Source: Planctomycetota bacterium (lineage in GTDB: Bacteria > Planctomycetota > Phycisphaerae > UBA1845). From it: a stretch of DNA of 35,003 nucleotides. Both the position numbers and the translations under genes were made by a program. Positions 24,322 to 33,322 of the stretch are shown here, in pieces. The notes beneath the pieces are model-generated. The model was not told the origin of the DNA, did no database searches, and worked only from the letters and a program-made list of their open reading frames with translations. The DNA lies in contig JAUXGE010000004.1 of assembly GCA_030622435.1 (NCBI GenBank), positions 1-35,003 of the forward strand, read 5' to 3'. The first letter of the stretch is position 1; the number at the start of each line of letters is the position of its first letter.

Positions 24322-25695
24322 TCAAGAGGCCATCCTCACTTCGTTGGGCGTCGTCCCGGACGTCAACTTGGTCCGCAACGCCTCAATGTCCGTCGCCAGC
24401 GTCAATAGACCTTCCCGCGTCTCCGGCAGCGAGGCGCGCCTCTCGATCGGCTGCCGCAGAAAATCGTCTATGGCCGGCTTCATCCGCACGGCTACGTCGA
24501 ACTCCACATTAGTCCCTGTCGTGTAGGCACCCAGATTGACGAGGTCCTCGATATCATGCCAGACAGCCAGGACTCGTCGTATCGTCGCAGCCGCCGCATT
24601 GTGTTCCTTGTCGACCACGTCGACCATCACGCGGCTTATGCTGTCGAGAACCGAGACGGCCGGGTAGTGTCCGCGGTTGGCCAGATCGCGCGACAGCCAG
24701 ACGTGCCCGTCCAGCGTGCCTCGAATCGCATCCGACACCGGCTCGGTAATGTCATCACCTTCAACCAGAACGGTATAGAGCCCGGTGATGCTACCTCGCT
24801 CTGTCTGCCCACTCCGCTCGAGCAGCTTGGGCAGCAGACTGAACACGCTGGGCGGATACCCCTTCGTCGTCGGGGGCTCGCCGGCGGACAGCCCGATTTG
24901 CCGCTGCGCCATGGCCATGCGCGTGGTCGAATCCGTCAGGAGCAGAACGTCACTGCCTCGATCCCGGAAGTACTCCGCCACCGCCGTAGCCACGAACGCC
25001 GCACGAACGCGCAACACCGGCGATTCATCCGACGTGCTTACAACGAGCACGCTGCGCTCGAGACCCTCGTCCCCGAGATCCTTCCGCAGGAAATCACCCA
25101 CCTCCCGTCCGCGCTCACCTATGAGTGCCACTACTATGACATCTGCGGAAGTGTATCGGGCGATCATTCCCATCAGCACGCTCTTGCCGACACCCGTTCC
25201 GGCGAAGATCCCCATGCGCTGACCGCCGCCGACGGTGTGCAGGGCATCTATCGACCGGATACCCGTCGCGATCGCCCGCTGGATGGGCCTGCGGCTGAGG
25301 GCGGGAGGCGCATCGGCGTAGACGGGATAGTGCGCTTCGACCGTGTAGTCGGTCCGACCGCCGATCGGTCGACCCATACCGTCAAGAACGCTGCCCAACA
25401 TCTGCCGGCCGACAGGCACGTACTGCAAACCGACCTTGCTCGTGACCGGATCACCGACCCCCATCCCGAGCGGCTCCTGTAGTGTCATCATGATGGCACG
25501 ATCGCCTCGAGCTCCCACGACCTGCGCAGCGATCGGCGCGTCGCCGGCTCGCTCGATCTCACAGAGCGATCCGACCGGCAGCGCCAGCCCCTCGGCAACC
25601 ACCGTCAACCCGGTCACTTCGACCACGCGCCCCGTGATCCGGCAGGTTCGAGCACGCTTCAACAGCGCGCGATGGCTCACAAAAAGATCAGCCAT
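24322..25695 (-). CDS. fliI: flagellum-specific ATPase FliI
   Basis: The 457-residue protein is an F1-beta-like ATPase of the FliI/SctN type. The P loop is AGTGVGKS (165-172). It is followed by ALIGERGREVGDFL, the Walker B segment DVLLLTDSTTRMAMAQRQIG and the catalytic-loop block GEPPTTKGYPPSVFSLLPKL. It energises unfolding and delivery of export substrates. The ATG at 25695 has GGGAGG 6 bases upstream and overlaps the fliH stop by 8 bases (ATGGCTGA), showing coupling; an upstream start at 25710 would add 5 residues. Length is the family norm. Confidence 0.98.
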   Translation of the reverse strand: MADLFVSHRALLKRARTCRITGRVVEVTGLTVVAEGLALPVGSLCEIERAGDAPIAAQVVGARGDRAIMMTLQEPLGMGVGDPVTSKVGLQYVPVGRQMLGSVLDGMGRPIGGRTDYTVEAHYPVYADAPPALSRRPIQRAIATGIRSIDALHTVGGGQRMGIFAGTGVGKSVLMGMIARYTSADVIVVALIGERGREVGDFLRKDLGDEGLERSVLVVSTSDESPVLRVRAAFVATAVAEYFRDRGSDVLLLTDSTTRMAMAQRQIGLSAGEPPTTKGYPPSVFSLLPKLLERSGQTERGSITGLYTVLVEGDDITEPVSDAIRGTLDGHVWLSRDLANRGHYPAVSVLDSISRVMVDVVDKEHNAAAATIRRVLAVWHDIEDLVNLGAYTTGTNVEFDVAVRMKPAIDDFLRQPIERRASLPETREGLLTLATDIEALRTKLTSGTTPNEVRMAS

Positions 25696-26401
25696 CGAAC
25701 ACCTCCCCACCGGTCAGAAGCGCCACGACCTCCTCGACCTGCGTCTCCAACGTCGCGTCCACACGGGTCGGACCGCTCTCCACCTTGCAGCCGCCGGGCG
25801 ACAACGAATCGTCGGACACGACACCGACCACGCGAGATGTGTCCACCTGCCTCAGCACGTCGTCCGCGAATTTCTCGGCGGACTCCGCGTCGTCGGGATG
25901 CACTCGGATGATGACATCCCTCCTGGACTCGACGAGGCGAAGCGCCCGCCGGAGGTTTTCAACCGCCGACTCGCGATGAAGCCGGCCTACGGCGAATGTC
26001 AACTTCTCCGCCAACATGACGGCGAAGTCGAGCAGATCCTTCTCGGCCGCTATCCTCAGGTCCTCCTTGATCGCGTTTATGTCCGCGACAGCGCCACGCA
26101 GGGCGGAGACCAGATGTCCCTGCTCCCGCTCGAACCGCTCGATCGCCTCATCGTGAGCTTCAATGCGACCGGCCTCGACTCCTTCCGAGTGCCCTTTCTC
26201 GCGGCCTTCCTTGTAGCCGGTCTCACTCGCTTCGATGATCGTGCGCTTTGCCTGCACCTCGGCATCCGCAATGATCTGCGCTGCCCGGTGCCTCGCAGCA
26301 TCGACGACCGAACGGGCCTCGGCAAGGTGGTCAGCAAGATCCACGGTCGATAGATGCTTGACAACACTGCCTGCCTCGCCGGCTTTGATCACGGTCGACA
26401 T
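25688..26401 (-). CDS. fliH: flagellar assembly protein FliH
   Basis: The 237-residue protein fits FliH, the negative regulator and stator of the FliI ATPase. It has a helical N-terminal region with a Gly-punctuated stretch (TGYKEGREKGHSEGVEAGRI, the GxxxG-type repeat seen in FliH), then an AhpC-like pattern (ALRLVESRRDVIIRVHPDDA) of the V-ATPase E-subunit fold. The ATG at 26401 has GGAGG 7 bases upstream; a TTG two codons earlier is less likely. It is 64 bases after fliG and overlaps fliI by 8. Confidence 0.94.
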   Translation of the reverse strand: MSTVIKAGEAGSVVKHLSTVDLADHLAEARSVVDAARHRAAQIIADAEVQAKRTIIEASETGYKEGREKGHSEGVEAGRIEAHDEAIERFEREQGHLVSALRGAVADINAIKEDLRIAAEKDLLDFAVMLAEKLTFAVGRLHRESAVENLRRALRLVESRRDVIIRVHPDDAESAEKFADDVLRQVDTSRVVGVVSDDSLSPGGCKVESGPTRVDATLETQVEEVVALLTGGEVFDG

Positions 26402-26465
26402 CGACAACCCTCCGTCGTTTTGGGGTGCCGCAGTTCGAATCGGTCAGAGCTGGCTCGCAGCGCGA

Positions 26466-27509
26466 TCACACAATCATCTCCCTCTCCGTTCCGCGACCGG
26501 AGATAATGAGTTCGCCGGAGTCCTCCAATCGTCGAACGACATCGACGATCCGCTGCTGTGCCCCCTCCACGTCACTTACACGGACCGGGCCCATATACTC
26601 CATATCCTCCTTGATGAGTTGAGATGCCCGATCGGACATGTTCTTGAAGATCTTCTCCTGAAGCTCTTCGCTCGCGGTTTTCAGGGCGAGGGCGAGTTCT
26701 TCGTTCTCGATCTCCTTGAGCACGAGCTGGATCCCCTTGTCGTTGACCAGGAGGATGTCCTCGAACACGAACATCAACCGCCGGATTTGCTCGACCAGAT
26801 CCGGATCCTGCCCCTCCAAGGCTTCGAGGATGCCCTTCTCGGTCGTCCGATCGGCAAGATTGAGCACCTCGGCAACCGCCTCCACTCCTCCCGCAGTCTG
26901 AAACGTCTGCGACATCACGCCCGAAAGACGCATTTCCAGGCCTTTCTCGACCTCCTTGATGACCTCGGGATTGGTGTTGTCCATGTTGGCAATGCGGGTC
27001 ACGACCTCGAGCTGCTTGTTCAGCGGCAGACCGGCCAGAATCTCCGCCGACTTGTCCGGTGTGACATGCGAGAGAATCAGCGCAATCGTCTGCGGATGCT
27101 CGTCCTGAATGAACGTCATCAGGTTCTCGGCGTCCGTCTTGGCCAGGAAGGCGAACGGTCGCTTGTTCACTTCGTGCTCGATGACCTTCAGAATGTAGCT
27201 GGCCTGGTCAGCCGGAAGCGCTTTCTCCAACAATGCCCGCGCATAGGGGATACCACCCTGCTTCATGTATTGGCGCGCGAGGGCGAGGTTGTAGAACTCC
27301 TCGATGATCTTCCCACGCTGCACCGGATCAACCAGATCCAATTGCGCAATCTCGCGCGTGATATCCTCCACGATGTCCGAGTCCAGGTGCTTGAGCACCT
27401 CGGCTCCGGAATCCCGGTCGAGGCCGACGAGCAGAATCGCCGCCTTTGTCACACCTTTCACCGACGCACTGTCGGAACCTGTAGAGTTTGTCTGCCGTTC
27501 TATGGACAT
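26466..27509 (-). CDS. fliG: flagellar motor switch protein FliG
   Basis: The 347-residue protein has all three FliG domains. The N-terminal domain (KGVTKAAILLVGLDRDSGAE) binds FliF. The middle domain carries the EHPQT motif (DEHPQTIALILSHVTPDKSA). The C-terminal torque helix has its charged face in QEKIFKNMSDRASQLIKEDM, where conserved Lys/Arg/Glu residues contact MotA. FliG links the MS ring to the C ring and receives stator torque. It starts with a poorly conserved 15-residue tail. It is 134 bases after fliF and 64 before fliH. Length is close to the family norm of about 335. Confidence 0.98.
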   Translation of the reverse strand: MSIERQTNSTGSDSASVKGVTKAAILLVGLDRDSGAEVLKHLDSDIVEDITREIAQLDLVDPVQRGKIIEEFYNLALARQYMKQGGIPYARALLEKALPADQASYILKVIEHEVNKRPFAFLAKTDAENLMTFIQDEHPQTIALILSHVTPDKSAEILAGLPLNKQLEVVTRIANMDNTNPEVIKEVEKGLEMRLSGVMSQTFQTAGGVEAVAEVLNLADRTTEKGILEALEGQDPDLVEQIRRLMFVFEDILLVNDKGIQLVLKEIENEELALALKTASEELQEKIFKNMSDRASQLIKEDMEYMGPVRVSDVEGAQQRIVDVVRRLEDSGELIISGRGTEREMIV

Positions 27510-27643
27510 TCCCGATTACCGAAACGGATCGTCGTGATGGCGGATGCCCCTGTTGGGCACTACCTCAGACTCTGAGCACCGCCATCCAGTCCATCGCCTC
27601 ATCGAACCTACCTCATGACAAGCTCGACCATCCCACACGACCA

Positions 27644-29329
27644 TCACTTGGAATCCGCAACCCATCGCCGAACCAGAGAGGCCGCACCCCCCGGGTCGTT
27701 TCGCACCATCTCGGAAACTTCCACCATGAGTTCCTCGTATCGCAGAGTCTCCGGATCGACCTCCTTGGCGGTCAGCATCGTCTCCGATACCTCGGCTCGA
27801 CCGACGGTGCCCGACGACACGGTCAGGGGTACATCCCCCTCACCCTGATCACCGGCTTCGGCACCGAACCGGCGGTGTGGAGGCATCATCTCTGATGACT
27901 TGCGGACCATACGCATCATCATCGACAGACTCACGAGGGCGAGCAGCCCGAGCCCGACTTGCGGACCGTACGTGCGCACCATGCCGATCGTATCGAACGC
28001 CTCGTCACCCGACGGACCGATTCCCGCAACTCCCGGCGCACGACTCCTCAGGCCGCCCTCCGCCGTCCATTCCATGTCGGGGTACACATCCACCTCGACG
28101 TCATCCGAGTCCCCGGCCATCACGATCCGTTCGACGCCGGCCTTGACCCGCGCAACCTGCTCGTTGCGGACGGCAACGAATTGTGGATTGTCGTCCTTGG
28201 GACCCTCGGTCACATCCGGATACTTCACCCGGTACACACCGACGATGAAACTTCGAGGAATGCCGATCGCAGCCGTCACCTTCTTCGTCGTGAGCGGAAT
28301 CTGCTCGACCGTTTCCCTCTGTGTAACCTGCGGGGGGAAGTTCTCGACAGTCGTCTCTTCGGTCGTGCCCGTTTGTTCCCCGGAACCCGCAGTCAGAGCC
28401 GTCCCCAGGTTGGCTTGCACACCCGGCTCCGCGGCAGGTGCGCCCGAAGACTGTTCAGTCGAGCTGCCCGTCTCCAGCCTGGGCTGCGGAAGACCGTGCT
28501 TGATGTTCTGTGTCACACGTTTGTTCGTATCCAGCTCGACCGAGACTGCAACCTGAATGCCGGGGATGTCTGCAAGCTTGTTGAGAATCTTGGCGCGGAA
28601 GTGCTCCTCGCGCTCCTTGATCAATGACAGAAGATCGAAACTGATCTCATCATCGGGATGAGGCACACTGTAGGACCTCCAAGTGCGCCTGTCCGTGATG
28701 TTCACATTATGTGGCTTGAGCCCCGTAACCGCCCCCGCCACCAGCTTCGCAAAAGCCTCCACCATCCTGTGGTTCATCTCCCTGCCCTGAGCCAGAGTGA
28801 CGGCCACAGACGCCGTCGGCGTGTCAGTGACACCTCCGAGGCGACGCTTTGTGGTCGGGTTTACGATCACCGACACCTGCTTGACAGCCGGCGACGTCGC
28901 GATGATTTTCGCCAGCTCGTTGCCTTTCGCGTAATTCTGAGCAAATTCCCGAGCAACCGGCGACTGAAACGGATTCGTCTCCTCCACGACGCTCGCCATA
29001 TCGAACAGGCTCCCCTCGGGAAGCGCTTCATCAGTATGGAGCAGGCGGAGCGCGTTGTGTCGATCGGCAGTACGGACGAACATTCTCGTACCACGTATCG
29101 AATAGGTAATGCCGTTGGCTTTGAGAGACTGCTCGGCCGCATCCAACTCTTCATAGGAGAATTCACGCATGACCAGCGGCACCATCTCCGGGGCCGTGGA
29201 CCATTGCAGCAGCCAAAGTAAAGACCCGGCGGCCAACGCGGCGCAGAGACCGATCGCAATGCGCTGGGAGATCGTCAGTACGCTCAGTTGAGCGCTGATG
29301 TTGATGAGTAACTGTCGCAGTCGCTCCAT
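27644..29329 (-). CDS. fliF: flagellar MS-ring protein FliF
   Basis: The 561-residue protein has two membrane helices (about residues 22-43 and 458-475) enclosing the large periplasmic part with the YscJ-type ring-building motif (ELDAAEQSLKANGITYSIRG, FQSPVAREFAQNYAKGNELA). A low-complexity Thr/Glu/Gly-rich region near residues 290-335 corresponds to the beta-collar variable loop. The C-terminal 30 residues (YEELMVEVSEMVRNDPGGAA) are the FliG-binding tail. FliF forms the MS ring, the first structure assembled. The ATG is clear. A 223-base spacer separates it from fliE, without a recognised promoter. Confidence 0.97.
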   Translation of the reverse strand: MERLRQLLINISAQLSVLTISQRIAIGLCAALAAGSLLWLLQWSTAPEMVPLVMREFSYEELDAAEQSLKANGITYSIRGTRMFVRTADRHNALRLLHTDEALPEGSLFDMASVVEETNPFQSPVAREFAQNYAKGNELAKIIATSPAVKQVSVIVNPTTKRRLGGVTDTPTASVAVTLAQGREMNHRMVEAFAKLVAGAVTGLKPHNVNITDRRTWRSYSVPHPDDEISFDLLSLIKEREEHFRAKILNKLADIPGIQVAVSVELDTNKRVTQNIKHGLPQPRLETGSSTEQSSGAPAAEPGVQANLGTALTAGSGEQTGTTEETTVENFPPQVTQRETVEQIPLTTKKVTAAIGIPRSFIVGVYRVKYPDVTEGPKDDNPQFVAVRNEQVARVKAGVERIVMAGDSDDVEVDVYPDMEWTAEGGLRSRAPGVAGIGPSGDEAFDTIGMVRTYGPQVGLGLLALVSLSMMMRMVRKSSEMMPPHRRFGAEAGDQGEGDVPLTVSSGTVGRAEVSETMLTAKEVDPETLRYEELMVEVSEMVRNDPGGAASLVRRWVADSK

Positions 29330-29552
29330 CGTCTGCTACATCCTCGAGGACCCATGCGCACCCCCGGTCAATACCGACGGTATGCCGCACTTCGCGGGAA
29401 ACACGTCAAAGGCGGCAGGTCGACCCTCCATGTCCCACCTCTCGCCGATCTCTACACCCGGAAACACCAAACACCTCTCAGCCCGCAGATGGACCCGGTG
29501 AAACTCGCGGCGTCCGGGATTCTATGTGCCACGTCAACAAACAAACGCGGCG

Positions 29553-29867
29553 TCAGATCCTCATTTGCTGGATCTCACGATACGCCTCGGTCATCTTGTT
29601 CCGAATCTCCATCAGCAGATCGAAGGCGATGCCGGCCTTGTTCACGGCATGCATGACCTCGGCCACGTTGTCCGTCTCACCCGTGACAAGCCGCTGAACA
29701 CCCTGATCCGCCTCCTGCTGCAGCTTGTTCACCTCTTCGAGACTTTCCAGCAGAATCGTCTTGAAGTCCCTGCCCTTGACCTCCTGGGCCGCGGGGGCTC
29801 CCGGCGGTTCAACCGACACCGGTAGCATCTGTTGAATCGAACCCGGCATCTGGATCGGATCAGTCAT
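29553..29867 (-). CDS. fliE: flagellar MS-ring/rod junction protein FliE
   Basis: The 104-residue protein has the FliE C-terminal two-helix pattern: DFKTILLESLEEVNKLQQEA, then VMHAVNKAGIAFDLLMEIRN and KMTEAYREIQQMRI. FliE links the MS ring to the proximal rod and is the first export substrate. The N-terminal 30 residues are Pro-rich and probably flexible. The ATG at 29867 is preceded by AAGGAG at a somewhat long distance. Size matches the family. It follows flgC by 65 bases, the usual flgB-flgC-fliE order. Confidence 0.96.
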   Translation of the reverse strand: MTDPIQMPGSIQQMLPVSVEPPGAPAAQEVKGRDFKTILLESLEEVNKLQQEADQGVQRLVTGETDNVAEVMHAVNKAGIAFDLLMEIRNKMTEAYREIQQMRI

Positions 29868-29932
29868 CCCGCAAACCTTCTCCTTGTACGAACGTCAGCA
29901 CTTCCCACGGCCCGCGACCGACCGACCGGCGC

Positions 29933-30352
29933 CTACCCAATCAGCCTCAGGGTCTTCGCCGCCATCGACTTGGCCATTTCCATCACGGTCACGTTGGCCT
30001 CGTACGCCCGAGCGGCCGTGATCGCGTTGACCATCTCAGTGTGATAATCCACGTTCGATGTACGAACGTAGCCCTTGTGCTCGCCTTCCTTGACCGCATG
30101 CACATGGTCAGGATCCCATCGCAAACCGAAAGGCGCCGGATCCTCGATGATCCCGGCCACATGAACGCCCGGAGCATCGCGACCGCGCGACGGATCACCC
30201 GGCGCCAAGAGCGGAACGCGCCGTCGGTACGGAACGGCCTCTCCACCCTCAAACCGCACCGCATCCTTCATCGCGATGTTGCCGGCGACCACATCGAGGG
30301 TCGACCGATACGCCACAAGAGCCGAAGTACTGACATCCAGCACACCGAACAT
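29933..30352 (-). CDS. flgC: flagellar proximal rod protein FlgC
   Basis: The 139-residue protein has the FlgC ends: an N-terminal rod motif (DVSTSALVAYRSTLDVVAGN with IAMKDAVR where NIAN-type residues stand in most members) and the C-terminal block VDYHTEMVNAITAARAYEAN, typical of FlgC with VNxxxEM. It assembles in the proximal rod with FlgB. The N-terminal LANxxT motif is altered to GNIAMKDAV, a mild departure. It lies 18 bases after flgB and 65 before fliE, so it is part of the same unit. Confidence 0.96.
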   Translation of the reverse strand: MFGVLDVSTSALVAYRSTLDVVAGNIAMKDAVRFEGGEAVPYRRRVPLLAPGDPSRGRDAPGVHVAGIIEDPAPFGLRWDPDHVHAVKEGEHKGYVRTSNVDYHTEMVNAITAARAYEANVTVMEMAKSMAAKTLRLIG

Positions 30353-30370
30353 TACCTACACCTCATCAGA

Positions 30371-30841
30371 TTACACTTGCCCGCGAATCGCCTTCCGCAG
30401 TCTATCCGTTCGGTCCCGCAGCAACGACGTCGCCAGATCGTGCCACATCCCGATCCGGGCCAGATCGGCCATCTCCCGCTCGATCGAGAGGTTCGTCCCG
30501 TCGTGGTGCAGGGTATGTTCGACCGGCCGCTCCGACGGCGTGACAGCCAGGTATCCTTGCTCGTCAGTCCGCACTTCCCGGCCGACCTCGACGGTAAACT
30601 GCCTGTTCCCGCCGCGCCCCCTGGTATCGAAGGCCTTCCGCAACGCCGCACGGAACGCCCCATCATCCAGTTGCTTCGCTCGATACCCGGGCGTGTGGAT
30701 GTTGGCGACGTTCTCCGCAATAACACTCAGCTTTGCCTGGCTATACGCAAGGGTCTTGACCAGCGCGGGCGTGGCTCCGCGATCCGTTATGGATGACAGA
30801 AACACTTCCGACTCAACCTCCATCCAGACCGAACAGACCAC
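30371..30841 (-). CDS. flgB: flagellar proximal rod protein FlgB
   Basis: The 156-residue protein carries the rod/hook N-terminal motif AENVANIHTPGYRAKQLDDG and ends with a helix typical of FlgB (NLSIEREMADLARIGMWHDL). It forms the base of the proximal rod. The GTG at 30841 has GAGGTG about 10 bases upstream; an ATG at 30823 would trim six residues but lacks a ribosome site. It is the first gene after a 214-base spacer following the response-regulator gene and is preceded by a candidate sigma-54 promoter, so it probably begins the main structural operon. Confidence 0.94.
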   Translation of the reverse strand: MVCSVWMEVESEVFLSSITDRGATPALVKTLAYSQAKLSVIAENVANIHTPGYRAKQLDDGAFRAALRKAFDTRGRGGNRQFTVEVGREVRTDEQGYLAVTPSERPVEHTLHHDGTNLSIEREMADLARIGMWHDLATSLLRDRTDRLRKAIRGQV

Positions 30842-30893
30842 ACACCCGAAACACCTCGTGACGGGCGCAACATCTCGGCTTCACCGCCCGATC

Positions 30894-30908
30894 GCACATT
30901 CCATACCA
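30894..30908 (-). promoter_or_regulatory. candidate sigma-54 promoter upstream of flgB
   Basis: The minus strand reads TGGTATG, four bases, GTGC: the invariant GG and GC are exactly 10 bases apart, and 8 of the 11 conserved positions of TGGCACG-N4-TTGC match. Initiation about 12 bases downstream of the GC would leave a leader near 40 bases ahead of the flgB GTG. The gene immediately upstream encodes a GAFTGA-containing sigma-54 activator, which makes a site here plausible. Found by eye. Confidence 0.45.
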
Positions 30909-31055
30909 CTCGCACAAACCACGCTCTTGGCCCGGTCAAGGGACTCCGCGCGCCATACGCGACCGGCAAAATCTGCGCATCGGCCGTTTCTGCGCCATGC
31001 AGACACCAGCCGCTCACCAGCACTCAAACCCCTCCGCGAGACCGAGCCCACAGCA

Positions 31056-32450
31056 TCACACACCGACGCCGACGGTCACCAGGGACCGCTGCGGCTCCTG
31101 CGACTCTTCCCGCCACTGCTTGAGCTTCATGCCCAGAGTCCGAACGCCCATGCCCAGCGCCTTGGCCGTCTTCGCACGGTGACCATTGAATCTGGTCAGC
31201 GTCCGCTCGATGAGCCTCCGCTCCATATCCTCCAGCATCCGCCCGTCTCGCAACGGCCCCAACCCCTCGACCGCCGGAACTCTCGAACCCAACCAGGGTT
31301 CGATCAGGTCGGCAGTAATCCTCCCGGTCTTGCACAGTGTGCCCGCCCGAAGGCAGAGGTTTTCCAGCTCGCGGACGTTCCCAGGCCAGGAGTAAGCCAC
31401 CAGAGCCCGCATCGCATCCGGATCAATCTCCAATGCGGCACCACCCTCGTGCCGGGCAGCACGCTCGAGGAAGTAGGCGGCCAGTTCCTCGACATCCTCC
31501 ACATGGTCACGCAACGCCGGAACCGTCACCGGCAGCACGTTCAGCCGGTAGTACAGATCATCTCGAAACCGCTTCTGCGCAACCCACTCCTCCAGGTTCC
31601 GATTCGTCGTCGCGATCACCCGCACGTCCACACGCCGCGTGACGCTGCTGCCAACCCGTTCGAACTCGTTTTCCTGAAGCACGCGAAGCAGCTTGGCCTG
31701 GAGCGGCAACGCCATCTCCGACAGCTCGTCTAGAAGCAGCGTACCACCGTCCGCCAACTCGAAACGCCCCTTGCGCGTCCTGTCGGCACCGGTGAACGCC
31801 CCACGCTCGTGACCGAACAGCTCGCTTTCCAGGAGACTTGCCGACAACGCGGCACAGTTCAGGCACAACATCGGCCGATCCGCGCGCGGCGAAGCCCGGT
31901 GAATGAAGGCACTGACCAATTCCTTGCCGGTTCCGGATTCACCTGTGACAAGCACCGTCGCGTGGCTGGCAGCCACTCGCTCCAACTGCTCCTGGAGCGC
32001 CGTCATCGCAGGCCCGGAACCGATGAGCTCGTGGCGCCTCTGCAGGTCGGCAACCGACGCGCGAAGGGCCTCGTTCTCCCGGCGCAGACGCGCGTGCTCC
32101 AGCGCCCGCTCGACAAGTACCACCACCGTGTCGGCCTCGAAAGGCTTCTGCATGTAGTCGAACGCACCGAGCTTCATGGCCTCGACTGCGGTCGCCACCG
32201 TCGCATAGGCGGTCATCATGATAATGGGCGTGTCACAGCCGGCCGACCGTATCTCACGGATCAGCGTCAACCCGTCCATTCTGGGCATCTTCAAATCGGA
32301 GAGAATAAGGTCGAAACGGCGTTCCTTGATCTCAGCCAGCGCCTCGGTCGGATCGGCAAACTTGCTGACCGTATGGTCTTCACGCTCCAACGCCGCCGCC
32401 AGCGACTCCCGCAGAATTTCCTTGTCATCCACGACACAGATACGGGACAT
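31056..32450 (-). CDS. NtrC-family sigma-54 response regulator of flagellar genes (FlrC/FleR/FlgR-like)
   Basis: The 464-residue protein has a receiver domain with acceptor D52 (LILSDLKMPRMDG), acidic D8-D9 and K102 (YMQKPF). The AAA+ domain has Walker A GESGTGKE (170-177), the sigma-54-contacting loop GAFTGA (217-222), Walker B GGTLLLDE and the arginine-finger region RFRDDLYYRLNV. The C-terminal Fis-type helix-turn-helix is GHRAKTAKALGMGVRTLGMK. Phosphorylation by the adjacent kinase should activate sigma-54 promoters of rod and hook genes. It starts directly after the kinase stop with no gap and precedes flgB. Exact subfamily (FleR, FlrC or FlgR) cannot be told from motifs, so no symbol is given. 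Confidence 0.95.
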   Translation of the reverse strand: MSRICVVDDKEILRESLAAALEREDHTVSKFADPTEALAEIKERRFDLILSDLKMPRMDGLTLIREIRSAGCDTPIIMMTAYATVATAVEAMKLGAFDYMQKPFEADTVVVLVERALEHARLRRENEALRASVADLQRRHELIGSGPAMTALQEQLERVAASHATVLVTGESGTGKELVSAFIHRASPRADRPMLCLNCAALSASLLESELFGHERGAFTGADRTRKGRFELADGGTLLLDELSEMALPLQAKLLRVLQENEFERVGSSVTRRVDVRVIATTNRNLEEWVAQKRFRDDLYYRLNVLPVTVPALRDHVEDVEELAAYFLERAARHEGGAALEIDPDAMRALVAYSWPGNVRELENLCLRAGTLCKTGRITADLIEPWLGSRVPAVEGLGPLRDGRMLEDMERRLIERTLTRFNGHRAKTAKALGMGVRTLGMKLKQWREESQEPQRSLVTVGVGV

Positions 32451-33314
32451 TTACTCCGATCCTCCTGGCAAAGTTTCTTCAAGCTCATCATCCGCCGACG
32501 GAATCGACAACATGAACGCCGCACCGCCGCCCCGACTACTCCCCGCACGGATCGACCCTCCGTTCATCTCCGCGATGCGATGCACGATCGCCAACCCCAA
32601 GCCGGTTCCAGTGTGCTTCGTCGTGTAGAACGGGTTGAAGATTCGATGCAACAGCTCGGGATCGAGCCCCGGACCGTCGTCCTCCACCCACACGCGGAGA
32701 AAACGCCCGTCGGCTCGACGATCATCTCGGCGAATCCGGATATGTCCGTCAGATGAAATCGCGTCTATCGAGTTGAGGACCAGATTCAACAGCGCCCGTT
32801 CCATCTGAGCGGCGTCGCAGAAAACCTCCGCCGACGCCAGGGATGGATCCACGTCTATCCTGATCCGTGACGCCTCGGCCTTTGGCGCGGTCTGATCGAC
32901 CACGGCCTCGACAATTACGCCCATGGTGACCCGCTCCCTATCCGGCGCGGCATCACCGGCAAACACCAGGATATCCCCGACAATGTTGTCCAGGTTTCGC
33001 ACACCCGCCGACAACTTCCGAACCAGATCCTGCTCCTTGGGGCGATCGTCCAGATCCCGATAGAGCAACGAGGCATACAGCCCTATCCCGCCCAACGGGT
33101 TGCGAATCTCGTGTGCCACGCCGGCGGCCATCTCCCCCAATGCCGCCAGACGTTCACGCCGCTCAAGTTCCTTGTTCTTCTCATGCAACTCATCGCGAAG
33201 CCGGCAAACCTCCCGTGCCAGAGCCTCATGCGAACGTTTCAGCCTCTCCGTTACGGAGTTGTAGGCCTGGATGATTGAAGACAAATCGGGCTCTGTCGTT
33301 ACGGTCGCTGGCAT
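32451..33314 (-). CDS. cytoplasmic sensor histidine kinase paired with the flagellar regulator
   Basis: The 287-residue protein has a helical coiled-coil N-terminus (about residues 12-55) and the dimerisation and phosphoacceptor motif VAHEIRNPLGG with H68. The ATP-binding domain has its N box (LVLNSIDAI), G1 (DDGPGL), F box (FNPFYTTK) and G2 (GTGLGLAIV). No membrane helix, PAS or GAF domain is present. It should phosphorylate the regulator encoded immediately downstream. The lack of a sensor domain resembles FlgS-like kinases that respond to the state of the export apparatus, rather than PAS-bearing FleS/FlrB. It starts 8 bases after the FlgN-like gene. Confidence 0.93.
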   Translation of the reverse strand: MPATVTTEPDLSSIIQAYNSVTERLKRSHEALAREVCRLRDELHEKNKELERRERLAALGEMAAGVAHEIRNPLGGIGLYASLLYRDLDDRPKEQDLVRKLSAGVRNLDNIVGDILVFAGDAAPDRERVTMGVIVEAVVDQTAPKAEASRIRIDVDPSLASAEVFCDAAQMERALLNLVLNSIDAISSDGHIRIRRDDRRADGRFLRVWVEDDGPGLDPELLHRIFNPFYTTKHTGTGLGLAIVHRIAEMNGGSIRAGSSRGGGAAFMLSIPSADDELEETLPGGSE

Positions 33315-33322
33315 CGTTGAAA

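Noticed and set aside
29517-29531. Perfect TGGCAC (-24 box) on the minus strand upstream of fliF.
   Set aside because: The -12 position, 10 bases downstream, holds CC rather than the required GC, so it is not a credible sigma-54 promoter.
30966-30980. Second sigma-54-like word on the minus strand upstream of flgB, ending in TTGC.
   Set aside because: The -24 box has only one of the two invariant G residues; the site at 30894-30908 fits better and lies closer to the gene.
30276-31733. Plus-strand open frame of 485 codons across flgB and the regulator gene.
   Set aside because: It is antisense to two clear genes, is low in motif content and rich in Arg, Pro, Ser and His, as is typical of shadow frames.
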